Origin: Salinimicrobium soli
Lineage (GTDB): Bacteria; Bacteroidota; Bacteroidia; Flavobacteriales; Flavobacteriaceae
Direction of reading: 5' to 3'
Assembly: GCF_048323655.1 (NCBI RefSeq)
Contig: NZ_JBLUWW010000002.1
Span: 620,001 to 684,000, forward strand
DNA: 64,000 nucleotides
Positions 17,212 to 26,832 of this stretch are shown here, one piece after another. The notes beneath the pieces are model-generated. The model searched no databases. It was given only the letters and a program-made list of their open reading frames with translations, and was not told where the DNA came from. Position numbers and translations under genes: made by a program. How positions within the stretch are numbered: position 1 is the first letter of the stretch; each line of letters starts with the position of its first letter.

Positions 17212-18783
17212 ATGAACAAAAAGATATTTTTTCTTTTGGTGGTTCTTATGAGCCTCTCTTTAATAGGAATCATATTTGTTCAGGGATTTTGGATCAAAAA
17301 TACGGTTGAAAGTAAAGAAGAACAGTTTTCTTTCGACGCAAAACAGATATTGCGAAGAGTAGCCAATGAAGTGGAAAATAATGAACTGGAGAACTACTAT
17401 TTTGCCATGCAGGATTTGGTGGACAGTTTAGGGGTACAACCTGACAGTTCCATTATGAGTAAAATATTTCAGGTTCAGAGGGATGAATTTTCCAATGAGA
17501 TCTATGTCTATTCACAGGGGATCATAGAAGAAGATTACAAGCTGTCAACAGCTTTTCTGGATGCCTCTATAGACACTATACATTTTAAAAAACTCATTAA
17601 TTCAAAGGTATCTAAGCTGGTCAAAAATGATAGCCTGAACGAAAATTCGCTCTCCACACCGGGCAGGATAAACCGCATTTTTCGCATGAAGGATGTTGAA
17701 AAGGAATTCATCCGGTCGGCAGTAGGGGAGTATACAAGCAGGATGCCTATACATAAGAGAGTATCAAAAGAATACCTGGAGGATCTTATTCGAAGGGAGA
17801 TCAAGAACAGAGGCTTGAATACCTCTTTTGAATACGGAATTTACGGTAACGGCCTGGCCACAAAGGTGCGGTCAGAAAATTTCAGGTTGAACGCCAAGAC
17901 AACTTACAGGGTGCCCCTTTTTACCAATGGTAATGGCACTAATGATTATCAGTTATTTGTCAATTTTACTGAGAAAAAACAGGTGGTCCTTTCCTCGATC
18001 ACATTGATGGCGGCTCTTTCAATAATTTTCACCCTGATTATCGTAATTGCCTACTCAAGTGCCCTATCTCAGTTGATTCGGCAACGACAGATATCAGAGA
18101 TCAAAACTGATTTTATCAATAATATGACCCACGAATTCAAAACGCCCATTGCAACTATTAATCTTGCTCTGGACGCTATAAGAAATCCGAAGGTCATGAG
18201 TGATCCTGAGAAGGTGGCACATTACCACCGGATGATCAGGGATGAAAATAAACGAATGCATGCACAGGTAGAGAACGTGCTTAGAATCTCAAGGCTGGAG
18301 AAAAATGAGCTGGACCTCAAAAAGGAAAGGCTTGATCTGCACGAACTTATCGAAGAAGCAATCACACATGTTGAATTGATCGTGGAAGACAGGAACGGAT
18401 ATATAAAAACCCATTTTGGAGCACTTAAGTCCTCCATTCTGGCCAACCAGACCCACTTCACCAATGTGATCGTCAACGTGCTTGATAATGCGGTAAAATA
18501 CTCACCGGGCGAACCAAAGATTGACATATATACCGAAAATGTCAGGAACTATATTGTTGCGAAAATAAGAGACCAGGGAAGCGGGATGAGCAGACCTGTT
18601 CAGAAAAAAGTATTTGAAAAATTCTACCGCGAACACACCGGTGATATCCATAACGTGAAAGGTCACGGTTTGGGGCTTGCCTATGTGAAGCGAATCCTTG
18701 ACGATCACCACGGAACCATTACCGTGGAGAGCGAAAAAGGAAAAGGAAGTACATTTATAATTAAACTACCACTAATATCTTAA
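17212..18783 (+). CDS. rprX: RprX-like membrane sensor histidine kinase
   Basis: 523 residues with two membrane spans (about 5-25 and 258-280) enclosing a periplasmic sensor. Then come HisKA (NNMTHEFKTPIATINLALDA, His307) and HATPase with NVLDNAVKYSPG, DQGSGMS and GHGLGLAYVK. Layout and the adjacent OmpR-type regulator match the RprX/RprY pair of Bacteroidota. A -7 element TATTTTTG at 17200-17207 ends 4 bases before the ATG, so a near-leaderless mRNA is possible. The signal is unknown. Confidence 0.88.
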   Translation: MNKKIFFLLVVLMSLSLIGIIFVQGFWIKNTVESKEEQFSFDAKQILRRVANEVENNELENYYFAMQDLVDSLGVQPDSSIMSKIFQVQRDEFSNEIYVYSQGIIEEDYKLSTAFLDASIDTIHFKKLINSKVSKLVKNDSLNENSLSTPGRINRIFRMKDVEKEFIRSAVGEYTSRMPIHKRVSKEYLEDLIRREIKNRGLNTSFEYGIYGNGLATKVRSENFRLNAKTTYRVPLFTNGNGTNDYQLFVNFTEKKQVVLSSITLMAALSIIFTLIIVIAYSSALSQLIRQRQISEIKTDFINNMTHEFKTPIATINLALDAIRNPKVMSDPEKVAHYHRMIRDENKRMHAQVENVLRISRLEKNELDLKKERLDLHELIEEAITHVELIVEDRNGYIKTHFGALKSSILANQTHFTNVIVNVLDNAVKYSPGEPKIDIYTENVRNYIVAKIRDQGSGMSRPVQKKVFEKFYREHTGDIHNVKGHGLGLAYVKRILDDHHGTITVESEKGKGSTFIIKLPLIS

Positions 18784-18786
18784 TTT

Positions 18787-19509
18787 ATGGAAACTGAAAA
18801 TAAGAAAATTTTACTAGTTGAAGATGATCCCAACTTTGGAACAGTTTTAAAAGACTATCTGGCAATGAATGACTATGAGGTCACTCACGCCAAGAACGGA
18901 ATGGAAGGATTTGAAAAATTCAAAAAAGATGATTTTGATCTTTGTATTCTGGATGTTATGATGCCCTATAAAGATGGCTTTACCTTAGCCAAAGAGATCA
19001 GGGAAAAGAATGAAGAAATTCCTATCATTTTCCTTACCGCCAAGGCGATGAAAGAAGATGTACTAAAAGGATATAAGGTCGGAGCAGATGATTACCTGAA
19101 TAAACCTTTTGACAGCGAAGTATTGCTTATGAAGATCAAGGCGATCATGCAGCGTAAAGCGACTGACAGTGTTGCTGACAGTAAGCAATTCGAGTTCCAG
19201 ATTGGAGATTTCCACCTGAATTCAAAGCTGCGTTTCCTTACGTTCAGGGACGAGGAGCCTACCAAACTATCTCCTAAAGAGAATGAATTGCTTCGCCTGC
19301 TGGCACTGCATGAAAATGACCTGATGCCAAGAGAGCTTGCGCTTACAAAGATCTGGAGGGATGATAACTACTTCACCTCCCGAAGTATGGATGTTTATAT
19401 TGCTAAACTTAGAAAGTATCTTAAGAAAGACGAGAATGTCGAGATCCTGAATATTCACGGAGAAGGGTTCAGGCTCGTTATCAGAAATAAAGAAGAAGCC
19501 CAGGGCTAA
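18787..19509 (+). CDS. rprY: RprY-like OmpR-family response regulator
   Basis: 240 residues. The receiver has ILLVEDDPNFG, phospho-acceptor Asp56 in ILDVMMPYKDG and Lys in LNKPFDSE. A winged-helix DNA-binding domain follows (about 135-235, with LSPKENELLRLLALHEND and SRSMDVYIAKLRKYL). The sequence closely resembles Bacteroides RprY as I remember it. It starts 3 bases after rprX and is its cognate regulator. A perfect 16-bp dyad lies 25 bases after the stop. Confidence 0.9.
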   Translation: METENKKILLVEDDPNFGTVLKDYLAMNDYEVTHAKNGMEGFEKFKKDDFDLCILDVMMPYKDGFTLAKEIREKNEEIPIIFLTAKAMKEDVLKGYKVGADDYLNKPFDSEVLLMKIKAIMQRKATDSVADSKQFEFQIGDFHLNSKLRFLTFRDEEPTKLSPKENELLRLLALHENDLMPRELALTKIWRDDNYFTSRSMDVYIAKLRKYLKKDENVEILNIHGEGFRLVIRNKEEAQG

Positions 19510-19534
19510 GCCTATTTTCAGTTTCTAATGAGCT

Positions 19535-19574
19535 AAGGTATTATCACGGAAGGGATCATCCGTGATAATACCTT
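19535..19574. terminator. Perfect 16-bp inverted repeat after rprY
   Basis: The arms 19535-19550 and 19559-19574 are perfectly complementary around an 8-base loop. No T run follows, so it may be a non-canonical terminator, an RNA-stabilising hairpin, or an operator for the large gene 75 bases downstream. Confidence 0.5.
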
Positions 19575-19648
19575 ATATGGCTCTGTTAACAATTTCTTTT
19601 CCGGCTCTTCGTTTACAATACCTATATTTGCCTTGTAACCTACACTGA

Positions 19649-22600
19649 ATGAGGAGACTCCGGGACATACCCTGTTTAAACATAAATGCCGTGACTTCGC
19701 GGCTTTTTTTTGATACCCGAACTTCTGTCAAGAAAATAGAATTCCTTCCTCGTCCTCTACTACTCCTGATTTTTCTATTAATTTTGAAAGGTCCGTTAGT
19801 TTTTGGACAGGAACCAATTTATACCCATAATCCGGGTGAATCTAAAAATCTTGATTATTTCACTATTACCTCTGCGGATGCTTTCAATCCTCAAGCAAAG
19901 ATAAACCGTCTGGTAATTGCTGTAGATGTAGCTCCAAATGGTGAAGTATTTGTTCTCACTTTTGGAGACGGAATAAAAAAAGTTGGAGCTAATGGAGGAT
20001 TAGTAAATTTTATACCTAATCAAAGTGACAGATTAAGTAATGCCTTAGATTTTGCCATTAATAGTGATGGTAAGTTTTTTGTTGCAACCAATGAAAGTAA
20101 CCGAAGATTTATCCGCGTTTATTCTCCCACAGGAGCATACTTGTCAGGGGAAACTTTAGGCGATGGCACCTACGGAACAGGTCCTAATCAATTCAAAGGA
20201 CCTTCAGGTTTGACTTTTGATAAGGACGATAACCTTTTTGTTGCCGATCAGTACCTGGGAGATGCAGATCCTCCCCGTCCCAGTGCAATAAAAATCTATA
20301 GAAAAGATGCTGCTGGTAGCTATAAGAATAACCTCATCCAAGAATTTGATAACGTACAGGGGACTATACTTAACTTTCCTTACAGAATAGCCGTTAACAG
20401 TCAGGGGCAGCTTTATATGTCCGAACTGGGCCAGACCGGCGATGCCAGTGTGAAGATTATTGAATTTGATGCCAATTTCAACCCTCTTAGCATGTCACCG
20501 GGTCCTTCTGCCCAATTGGGAGCTCCTGGGAGCATTGTGATCGATAAGTTTGACAATGTCTTTGTAGCAGATTTTGGTAACGAAATTGACCTGCCTCGAA
20601 TTCTTAATGCTACCGAAGATCTCGATGAATTTTATGCAGTTTTTGAAATTATCATAAATGGAATAGATAACAATGTCTTTAAGATTAATGTTTACAATCC
20701 CGACAGTACTTTTAACTCAATAATCTCCTCTCAAATTGATTTTCCAATTGATCTGGCGATCTCTCCCTGTGGAACTCTATACGTAAATAATGCAATTTTT
20801 GATGGAAGGGTTAGGTCGATTTTTGGGTTTACTGTACCAGATTTTACTCTAGATTTTGATCTTGAAGCCTATGATAGATCAGCGGGATATGATACTGAAG
20901 ATCCTGTTGTACTCAATTGTAGTAATGACCTTAATGTAGAATTGACTAACGGAAGGTTCACAGTGGATGACTACAGGAACCTCCAAAGTTTTTCAGATAA
21001 TTGCGATGACGATCTGGAAATCATTCAATCTCCTCCGGCTGGTACATCAATATCACAAACCACTACTGTTTCAATAACAGCAAAAGATGATTCAGGAAAT
21101 GAATCTGCGGCTTGTACATTCCAGTTGATCATAACCGAGGAGCAACAACCGCCCAGTTTTACCTGTAGTGCTCCGGGAGATCTGACTCTAAATATTGGAG
21201 CAGATTGTTCTGTCAATGCTTCAGATTATTCAGAATATATAACGAACCCGGAAAATTTTCAAAATGGAATCAGAATCGAGCAGGAGGAGAGTGTCTTAGG
21301 GAATATTATGACTGTCACTTTAACTGTTTTTGATGGGGAAGAGGAAGTCGACACCTGTACTTTTGAAGTTACCTTATTAGATGTTACTGCTCCTGAAATT
21401 ACTTCTTGTGATGCTACATCCATTGAAATAGAATTAGCGGCAGGAGAGTCCTTTACTATTCAGGATTATTCTTCAAGAATTTCCGCTTCAGATTGTGATT
21501 CGAATTTCACAATAAACCAAAGTCCTGCTGAAGGTGCACAAATTACCGAAACCACAAGGGTTACTTTAACGGCAACAGACGGTTCAGGAAATGAATCAGC
21601 GGCTTGTTCCTTTCAAGTTATTATAACAGAAGAGCAACAGCCACCTAGCTTTACCTGTAATGCTCCGGTAGATCTGACTCTGAATATAGGAGCAGATTGT
21701 TCTGTCAATGCTTCAGATTATTCCGGATATATAACGAACCCGGAAAATTTTCAAAACGGAATCAGAATTGAGCAGGAGGAGAGTGTCTCAGGGAGTATTA
21801 TGACTGTCACTTTAACTGTTTTTGATGGGGAAGAGGAAGTCGACACCTGTACTTTTGAAGTTACTTTATTGGATGTTACTGCTCCTGAAATTACTTCTTG
21901 TGATGCTACATCCATTGAAATAGAATTAGCGGCAGGAGAGTCCTTTACTATTCAGGATTATTCTTCAAGAATTTCCGCTTCAGATTGTGATTCGAATTTC
22001 ACAATAAACCAAAGTCCTGCTGAAGGTGCACAAATTACCGAAACCACAAGGGTTACTTTAACGGCAACAGACGGTTCAGGAAATGAATCAGCGGCTTGTT
22101 CCTTTCAAGTTATTATAACAGAAGAGCAACAGCCACCTAGCTTTACCTGTAATGCTCCGGTAGATCTGACTCTGAATATAGGAGCAGATTGTTCTGTCAA
22201 TGCTTCAGATTATTCCGGATATATAACGAACCCGGAAAATTTTCAAAACGGAATCAGAATTGAGCAGGAGGAGAGTGTCTCAGGGAGTATTATGACTGTC
22301 ACTTTAACTGTTTTTGATGGGGAAGAGGAAGTCGACACCTGTACTTTTGAAGTTACTTTATTGGATGTTACTGCTCCTGAAATTACTTCTTGTGATACTA
22401 CATCCATTGAAATAGAATTAGCGGCAGGAGAGTCCTTTACTATTCAGGATTATTCTTCAAGAATTTCCGCTTCAGATTGTGATTCGAATTTCACAATAAA
22501 TCAAAGTCCTGCTGAAGGTGCACAAATTACCGAAACCACAACAGTTACTTTAACGGCAATAGACGGGTCAGGAAACGGGTCGAACGCCTGTTCTTTTGAG

Positions 22601-25042
22601 ATTATCATTATTGAAGAGCAACAGGCTCTTCAAATTACCAACTGTCCTCCCTCCAGAACTGAATCCCTAGGCAACGATTGCAGTTTTATCCTTCCCGATT
22701 ATACGAACGAAGCAGCTGCCAACGTAGAAGCCACTTTTTCACAAACTCCTGTTGCCGGAACGGTAATCACTGCTGCAACTGAAGTGATCATTAAAGCGGA
22801 GGCAAATGGTGAAACCAAAGAATGCTCCTTTGAAGTAAGCCTTCAGGATAATATAATACCCGAGATAAGCTGCCCTTCAGATAAAACAGTAAATTTTGAT
22901 CCGGCTATTGGATTTACAGTTCTCGATTACAGGGGAGAGGCAATTGCCTCCGACAATTGTAGTTTTGAAATCGTTCAGGATCCACCTCCCGGAACGGTGC
23001 TGTTCCAAAGCAGATGGATCTTCCTTACGGCTATTGACGCTTCTGACAATCAAATCGTTTGTGAATTTGCACTTAATCTTACTGAAGGAGCAACACCCGA
23101 AATTAGCTGTAAAGATGTGACAATTGAACTTGATGCTACCGGTAAAGCTAATTTAGATGCATCTTCTATTTTTGATGGAGATTTTTATGATCCGTCTATT
23201 CGTTCTTTCAGCCTTGATAAAGGCAGTTTTGATTGTTCTGACATAGGTGTTGAAGTGCCCGTAGAGTTAACAGTTGAGTATATGAATGGCACTACTGCTC
23301 AGTGTACTTCTAAAGTAACTGTGGTGGATAATTCTGATCCTGTAGTGAATTGCGTTTCTACATTCACTCTTTATCTGAATGAAGAAGGCTACGGAATACT
23401 CTCACCTGGTATTCTCGATCGAAATTCAACAGATAATTGTGGTATTGCTGAAATGAAATTAAACAAGACCCGCTTTGATAATTCTGATGTTGGAGATCAG
23501 ACAATTGTCCTCACCGTAACCGATACTTCCGGAAATACTGAGACTTGTGAAACCTTGCTTACGGTGGTTCCATACGGGGAAAGGACGGTCACCTGTGCAG
23601 AAGAAATCGACCTTCCCCTGGATGAAAATGGAGAAGCTACATTAAAACTAACTTACACCGGGAATGAGGAAAACATTGAAGTGGTGACCAGTAAAACCAA
23701 TTTTACCTGTGACGATCTTGGCTCAGAAGTGGTAACTGCGACTTATATAGGGGAATATTCCGGAAGCTGTGAAATCCAAATAAATATCCTCGATAATCTG
23801 CCACCACAGATCGACTGTGTTTCAAGCTACACCCTGCGATTGAACGAGCAGGGAACGGGAACAATTTCTGAAGAGCTTCTCAATCTCAACTACAGTGATA
23901 ACTGTGGAGTTTCAAGGGCAATTTTCAGTAAAACCAATTTTACCACTCAGGATATAGGTAACAATAATATCACTTTCACAGTAAATGACAGTTCCGGAAA
24001 TGAAAGCAGCTGTACTATAAATGTTATGGTCATTCCATTTGATTATGCCGGACCCGATTTTGAGTGTAAGGACTCTTTTACCCTGGAATTGAATTCGAAT
24101 GGGCAGGCTTTTCTCAGCTCATCAGATGTTTATACAGGAGAGGCCTTAGGAGTAGTTTTTGAGTTAAGCAAAAGTATGTTTACCTGCAGTGATATAGGTA
24201 GCGAAGAGATTGAAGTGAGTTATTCGGGATCAGCAACCGGAACCTGTACTCTCGAGGTCGTTGTGGAAGATAATTTGGCCCCTGCTATTAGCTGCGTGGC
24301 GACCCTGGAAGTTTATCTGGATCAAACCGGCAGCGCTACCATTTCTCCACAAGATATTGATTACGGCTCTACCGATAACTGCTCCATCACTTCCCGAACC
24401 TTATCCATAACTACCTTTAGTGAAGCTGATCTGGGTGAAAATACAGTCACACTTACGGTTATAGATGCCTCCGAAAATATTTCGACCTGTGAAGCGACGG
24501 TGATCGTTAAACCTCAGCAGGGACCTGCTCCGGTCGTGTGTGTAGAATCTGTAGTTCTGGAATTAAATTCCAATGGTAGAGTAACTCTGGACCCTCAGCA
24601 ACTTTTCTCCGGTGGTCCCGCAGATCTGGAATATTCGGTGAACAGAACTCAGTTTACCTGCCTCGACCTGGGAGAGCAGAATGTTGTATTTACTTATTCT
24701 TCGGAAAGTGATTCCGGTTCCTGTGAAATTCCGTTATTGGTAATCGATCCAAATAACTATTGTGAAGAATTTATAGGTGGCAATGGTCCTTTTGTGATCC
24801 TTTATCCGAATCCCGGAAATGGTGAAGTGAGTATCAAGGTTTCGCCCGGTATTATTTTGAAAAGGGCAGAGGTGTTTGATGCCAAAGGCAGGTTCTTACT
24901 GGAAAAATCTTTTGAAGAGAATTCCGCAGAAGACCTATATTATCGCTTGAATTTGACCGCTTTCCAATCAGGGGTGTATACCCTCATGTTGTATTCCCAG
25001 GACAAGGAATATATAAGAAGAGCAATTATAAGAAATGATTAA
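19649..25042 (+). CDS. Giant secreted NHL/HYR-repeat protein with type IX sorting domain
   Basis: 1797 residues. The signal peptide is unusually long; its hydrophobic core (PLLLLIFLLILKGPLVFGQ) lies at about 37-55, so the true start may be a later codon. Residues of about 60-400 form NHL/beta-propeller-like blades (GLTFDKDDNLFVADQ, IAVNSQGQLYMSE, IVIDKFDNVFVADF). From about 430 there are many HYR/Ig-like beta domains, each with a cysteine pair and the motif TDxSGNxSxC. Three consecutive 164-residue units start at about 496, 660 and 824. The last 85 residues (YPNPGNGEVSIKV to the end) are a type A T9SS sorting domain, so it should be secreted and cell-attached. The likely role is adhesion or glycan binding; no catalytic motif is seen. 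The stop overlaps the convergent miaA stop by 4 bases. Confidence 0.9.
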   Translation: MRRLRDIPCLNINAVTSRLFFDTRTSVKKIEFLPRPLLLLIFLLILKGPLVFGQEPIYTHNPGESKNLDYFTITSADAFNPQAKINRLVIAVDVAPNGEVFVLTFGDGIKKVGANGGLVNFIPNQSDRLSNALDFAINSDGKFFVATNESNRRFIRVYSPTGAYLSGETLGDGTYGTGPNQFKGPSGLTFDKDDNLFVADQYLGDADPPRPSAIKIYRKDAAGSYKNNLIQEFDNVQGTILNFPYRIAVNSQGQLYMSELGQTGDASVKIIEFDANFNPLSMSPGPSAQLGAPGSIVIDKFDNVFVADFGNEIDLPRILNATEDLDEFYAVFEIIINGIDNNVFKINVYNPDSTFNSIISSQIDFPIDLAISPCGTLYVNNAIFDGRVRSIFGFTVPDFTLDFDLEAYDRSAGYDTEDPVVLNCSNDLNVELTNGRFTVDDYRNLQSFSDNCDDDLEIIQSPPAGTSISQTTTVSITAKDDSGNESAACTFQLIITEEQQPPSFTCSAPGDLTLNIGADCSVNASDYSEYITNPENFQNGIRIEQEESVLGNIMTVTLTVFDGEEEVDTCTFEVTLLDVTAPEITSCDATSIEIELAAGESFTIQDYSSRISASDCDSNFTINQSPAEGAQITETTRVTLTATDGSGNESAACSFQVIITEEQQPPSFTCNAPVDLTLNIGADCSVNASDYSGYITNPENFQNGIRIEQEESVSGSIMTVTLTVFDGEEEVDTCTFEVTLLDVTAPEITSCDATSIEIELAAGESFTIQDYSSRISASDCDSNFTINQSPAEGAQITETTRVTLTATDGSGNESAACSFQVIITEEQQPPSFTCNAPVDLTLNIGADCSVNASDYSGYITNPENFQNGIRIEQEESVSGSIMTVTLTVFDGEEEVDTCTFEVTLLDVTAPEITSCDTTSIEIELAAGESFTIQDYSSRISASDCDSNFTINQSPAEGAQITETTTVTLTAIDGSGNGSNACSFEIIIIEEQQALQITNCPPSRTESLGNDCSFILPDYTNEAAANVEATFSQTPVAGTVITAATEVIIKAEANGETKECSFEVSLQDNIIPEISCPSDKTVNFDPAIGFTVLDYRGEAIASDNCSFEIVQDPPPGTVLFQSRWIFLTAIDASDNQIVCEFALNLTEGATPEISCKDVTIELDATGKANLDASSIFDGDFYDPSIRSFSLDKGSFDCSDIGVEVPVELTVEYMNGTTAQCTSKVTVVDNSDPVVNCVSTFTLYLNEEGYGILSPGILDRNSTDNCGIAEMKLNKTRFDNSDVGDQTIVLTVTDTSGNTETCETLLTVVPYGERTVTCAEEIDLPLDENGEATLKLTYTGNEENIEVVTSKTNFTCDDLGSEVVTATYIGEYSGSCEIQINILDNLPPQIDCVSSYTLRLNEQGTGTISEELLNLNYSDNCGVSRAIFSKTNFTTQDIGNNNITFTVNDSSGNESSCTINVMVIPFDYAGPDFECKDSFTLELNSNGQAFLSSSDVYTGEALGVVFELSKSMFTCSDIGSEEIEVSYSGSATGTCTLEVVVEDNLAPAISCVATLEVYLDQTGSATISPQDIDYGSTDNCSITSRTLSITTFSEADLGENTVTLTVIDASENISTCEATVIVKPQQGPAPVVCVESVVLELNSNGRVTLDPQQLFSGGPADLEYSVNRTQFTCLDLGEQNVVFTYSSESDSGSCEIPLLVIDPNNYCEEFIGGNGPFVILYPNPGNGEVSIKVSPGIILKRAEVFDAKGRFLLEKSFEENSAEDLYYRLNLTAFQSGVYTLMLYSQDKEYIRRAIIRND
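21134..22609 (+). repeat. Three tandem 492-base coding repeats
   Basis: Units begin at 21134, 21626 and 22118, each 492 bases (164 codons), keeping frame. By eye I see no difference between 21380-21904 and the same stretch shifted 492 bases (21872-22396); the first mismatch is at 22397. The outer edges diverge. This is a recent in-frame duplication within the secreted repeat protein. Confidence 0.95.
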
Positions 25043-25950
25043 TCTATTGTTGCTTCTTTGATAAAGTTGATGATCTCTTCGGAAGGAGTATCGTAAGGGA
25101 ACCAGTTGATCTCCTCATTCTTTTTAAACCAGGTAAACTGGCGTTTCGCAAAACGGCGGGTATTTTTCTTGATTTCTGAAACGGCAAAATTAAGAGACCA
25201 TTCCCCATCCAGATATTTAAAAAGTTCCTTGTAACCAACGGTATTTAAAGCGTTCAGATCTTTTTTAGAATAAAGCCCTTTTACTTCTTCCAGCAAGCCT
25301 TCTTCCATCATTTGATCTACCCGACGGTTAATGCGGTTATAAACCAATTCCCTCTCTGCAGTAAGTCCAAGATAGAGGGTCTTAAAAGGCCTTTTTGGAG
25401 CTCTGTCTTTTCGGAAGCTTGAAAAGGTCTTTCCTGTTCCGATACAGATCTCCAGCGCCCGAATTACCCGGTGCGGATTCTGTAGATCCACTTCGGAATA
25501 ATAGTCGGGATCAAGTTTTTTTAATTTTTCCTGAAGAGTGGCTATACCTTTTTGCTCCAGTTCGTTTTTAAGTTCGGTGCGTATGTTAGGGTCTACTTTC
25601 GGAAAGGAATCAAGACCTTTGGTTACAGCATCTACATACAATCCGCTTCCTCCCACCATAATGACCTCATTATGATTTTTAAAAAGCTCCTCCAGCTTCG
25701 CTAATGCTTCCCGTTCAAAGTCACCTATCGAATAATCATCTTTTACAGAACGGTGCTGAATGAAATGATGTGGAGCGGCAGCGAGTTCTTCAGCAGTCGG
25801 TGCTGCTGTCCCTATACTCATTTCCTTGAAGAATTGTCGGGAATCCGCTGAAATTACCTCGGTATCAAAATAATTTGCGAGTTCGATTCCCAATGAAGTT
25901 TTTCCAATAGCTGTGGGACCAACAACTACAATGAGAGATTTAGTATTCAT
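25039..25950 (-). CDS. miaA: tRNA dimethylallyltransferase
   Basis: 303 residues, the normal MiaA size. It adds the dimethylallyl group to A37 of tRNAs reading UNN codons. The P-loop is GPTAIGKT at residues 11-18, followed by ISADSRQF, VGGSGLYVDAV and the C-terminal RFAKRQFTWFKKN. It overlaps the upstream ion-channel gene by 11 bases and the convergent secreted-protein gene by 4 bases. It is the last gene of a minus-strand run. Confidence 0.96.
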   Translation of the reverse strand: MNTKSLIVVVGPTAIGKTSLGIELANYFDTEVISADSRQFFKEMSIGTAAPTAEELAAAPHHFIQHRSVKDDYSIGDFEREALAKLEELFKNHNEVIMVGGSGLYVDAVTKGLDSFPKVDPNIRTELKNELEQKGIATLQEKLKKLDPDYYSEVDLQNPHRVIRALEICIGTGKTFSSFRKDRAPKRPFKTLYLGLTAERELVYNRINRRVDQMMEEGLLEEVKGLYSKKDLNALNTVGYKELFKYLDGEWSLNFAVSEIKKNTRRFAKRQFTWFKKNEEINWFPYDTPSEEIINFIKEATID

Positions 25951-26824
25951 TTAGAAGGTTTCCGCAGTTGTGGCAATACTCAGCCTTATCCAAATGCTGA
26001 GATTCGTTACAATGGGGACAAACTTGCGTATTGACATGTACTCGTCCCGTGGCCTTGGAAAATTCTGAGGTCACAATTCCGGTGGGTACTGCTATAATTC
26101 CATAACCGGTGATCATAATTACTGATGCAATGAACTGTCCCAGCGGCGTGACAGGATGTATATCTCCAAAGCCTACAGTAGTCAGGGTAACTATACACCA
26201 GTAGATTCCAGTGGGAATGCTTGTATAACCATTTTCGGGGCCTTCAATCAGATACATTACTGTTCCCATGATCACACAAAGAATGACCACAGCGTAAAGG
26301 AAGACTAGGATCTTCGCCCGGCTATTGCGTAAGGCCAGCAACAACCTGTTGGACTCCCCTATATATCTGGTGATCTTAAGGATTCTGAAGATCCTTAATA
26401 ATCTCAGAGCCCTGACAGCAAATAAAAGGTTGTGTCCCCCTCCCAGAATAGCCAGGTAGGTAGGTAAAGTGGATAACAGGTCCACAATACCATAAAAGCT
26501 GAAGATATAGGTGGATGGCCTTTTAATCACTACTATTCGTAGAATATATTCTATTGTGAAAATAGCTGTGATAATCCATTCTGCTGTATAGAACTCAAAG
26601 TAGTATCTGTCGCTCATGCCCGGGATACTCTCGAGCATTACAAGAACAATACTCAGAATAATGACCAAAAGCAAGCCAATGTCAAAACTTTTTCCGGCAG
26701 GAGTATCCGCTTCATAAATGATCTCATGAAGTTTCTTTTTCCACTCTGAAGTATTCGATTGGGTCACAGATGATGAATTACAGTCTAAAAATAGGATTTT
26801 TAGAGAAACTACTGACAAAAGCAA
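25940..26824 (-). CDS. Voltage-gated-type potassium channel with C-terminal zinc ribbon
   Basis: 294 residues if started at the ATG at 26824. A GTG at 26767 (MTQSNTSEWKKKLHEI) may be the true start, because the first 19 residues look non-coding. Six hydrophobic segments form an S1-S6 layout. The S4-like segment is RALRLLRIFRILKITR, and the pore has the selectivity filter in TTVGFGD. The tail CPHCNESQHLDKAEYCHNCG is a four-cysteine zinc ribbon. It belongs to the Kv-like ion transporter family and probably conducts K+ across the inner membrane. Confidence 0.88.
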   Translation of the reverse strand: MLLSVVSLKILFLDCNSSSVTQSNTSEWKKKLHEIIYEADTPAGKSFDIGLLLVIILSIVLVMLESIPGMSDRYYFEFYTAEWIITAIFTIEYILRIVVIKRPSTYIFSFYGIVDLLSTLPTYLAILGGGHNLLFAVRALRLLRIFRILKITRYIGESNRLLLALRNSRAKILVFLYAVVILCVIMGTVMYLIEGPENGYTSIPTGIYWCIVTLTTVGFGDIHPVTPLGQFIASVIMITGYGIIAVPTGIVTSEFSKATGRVHVNTQVCPHCNESQHLDKAEYCHNCGNLLNEY

Positions 26825-26832
26825 GTTGTTTT

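Noticed and set aside
21134..22609. Direct repeats considered as CRISPR or mobile element
   Set aside because: The period of 492 bases keeps the reading frame inside one gene, with no spacers and no transposase. It is a domain duplication.
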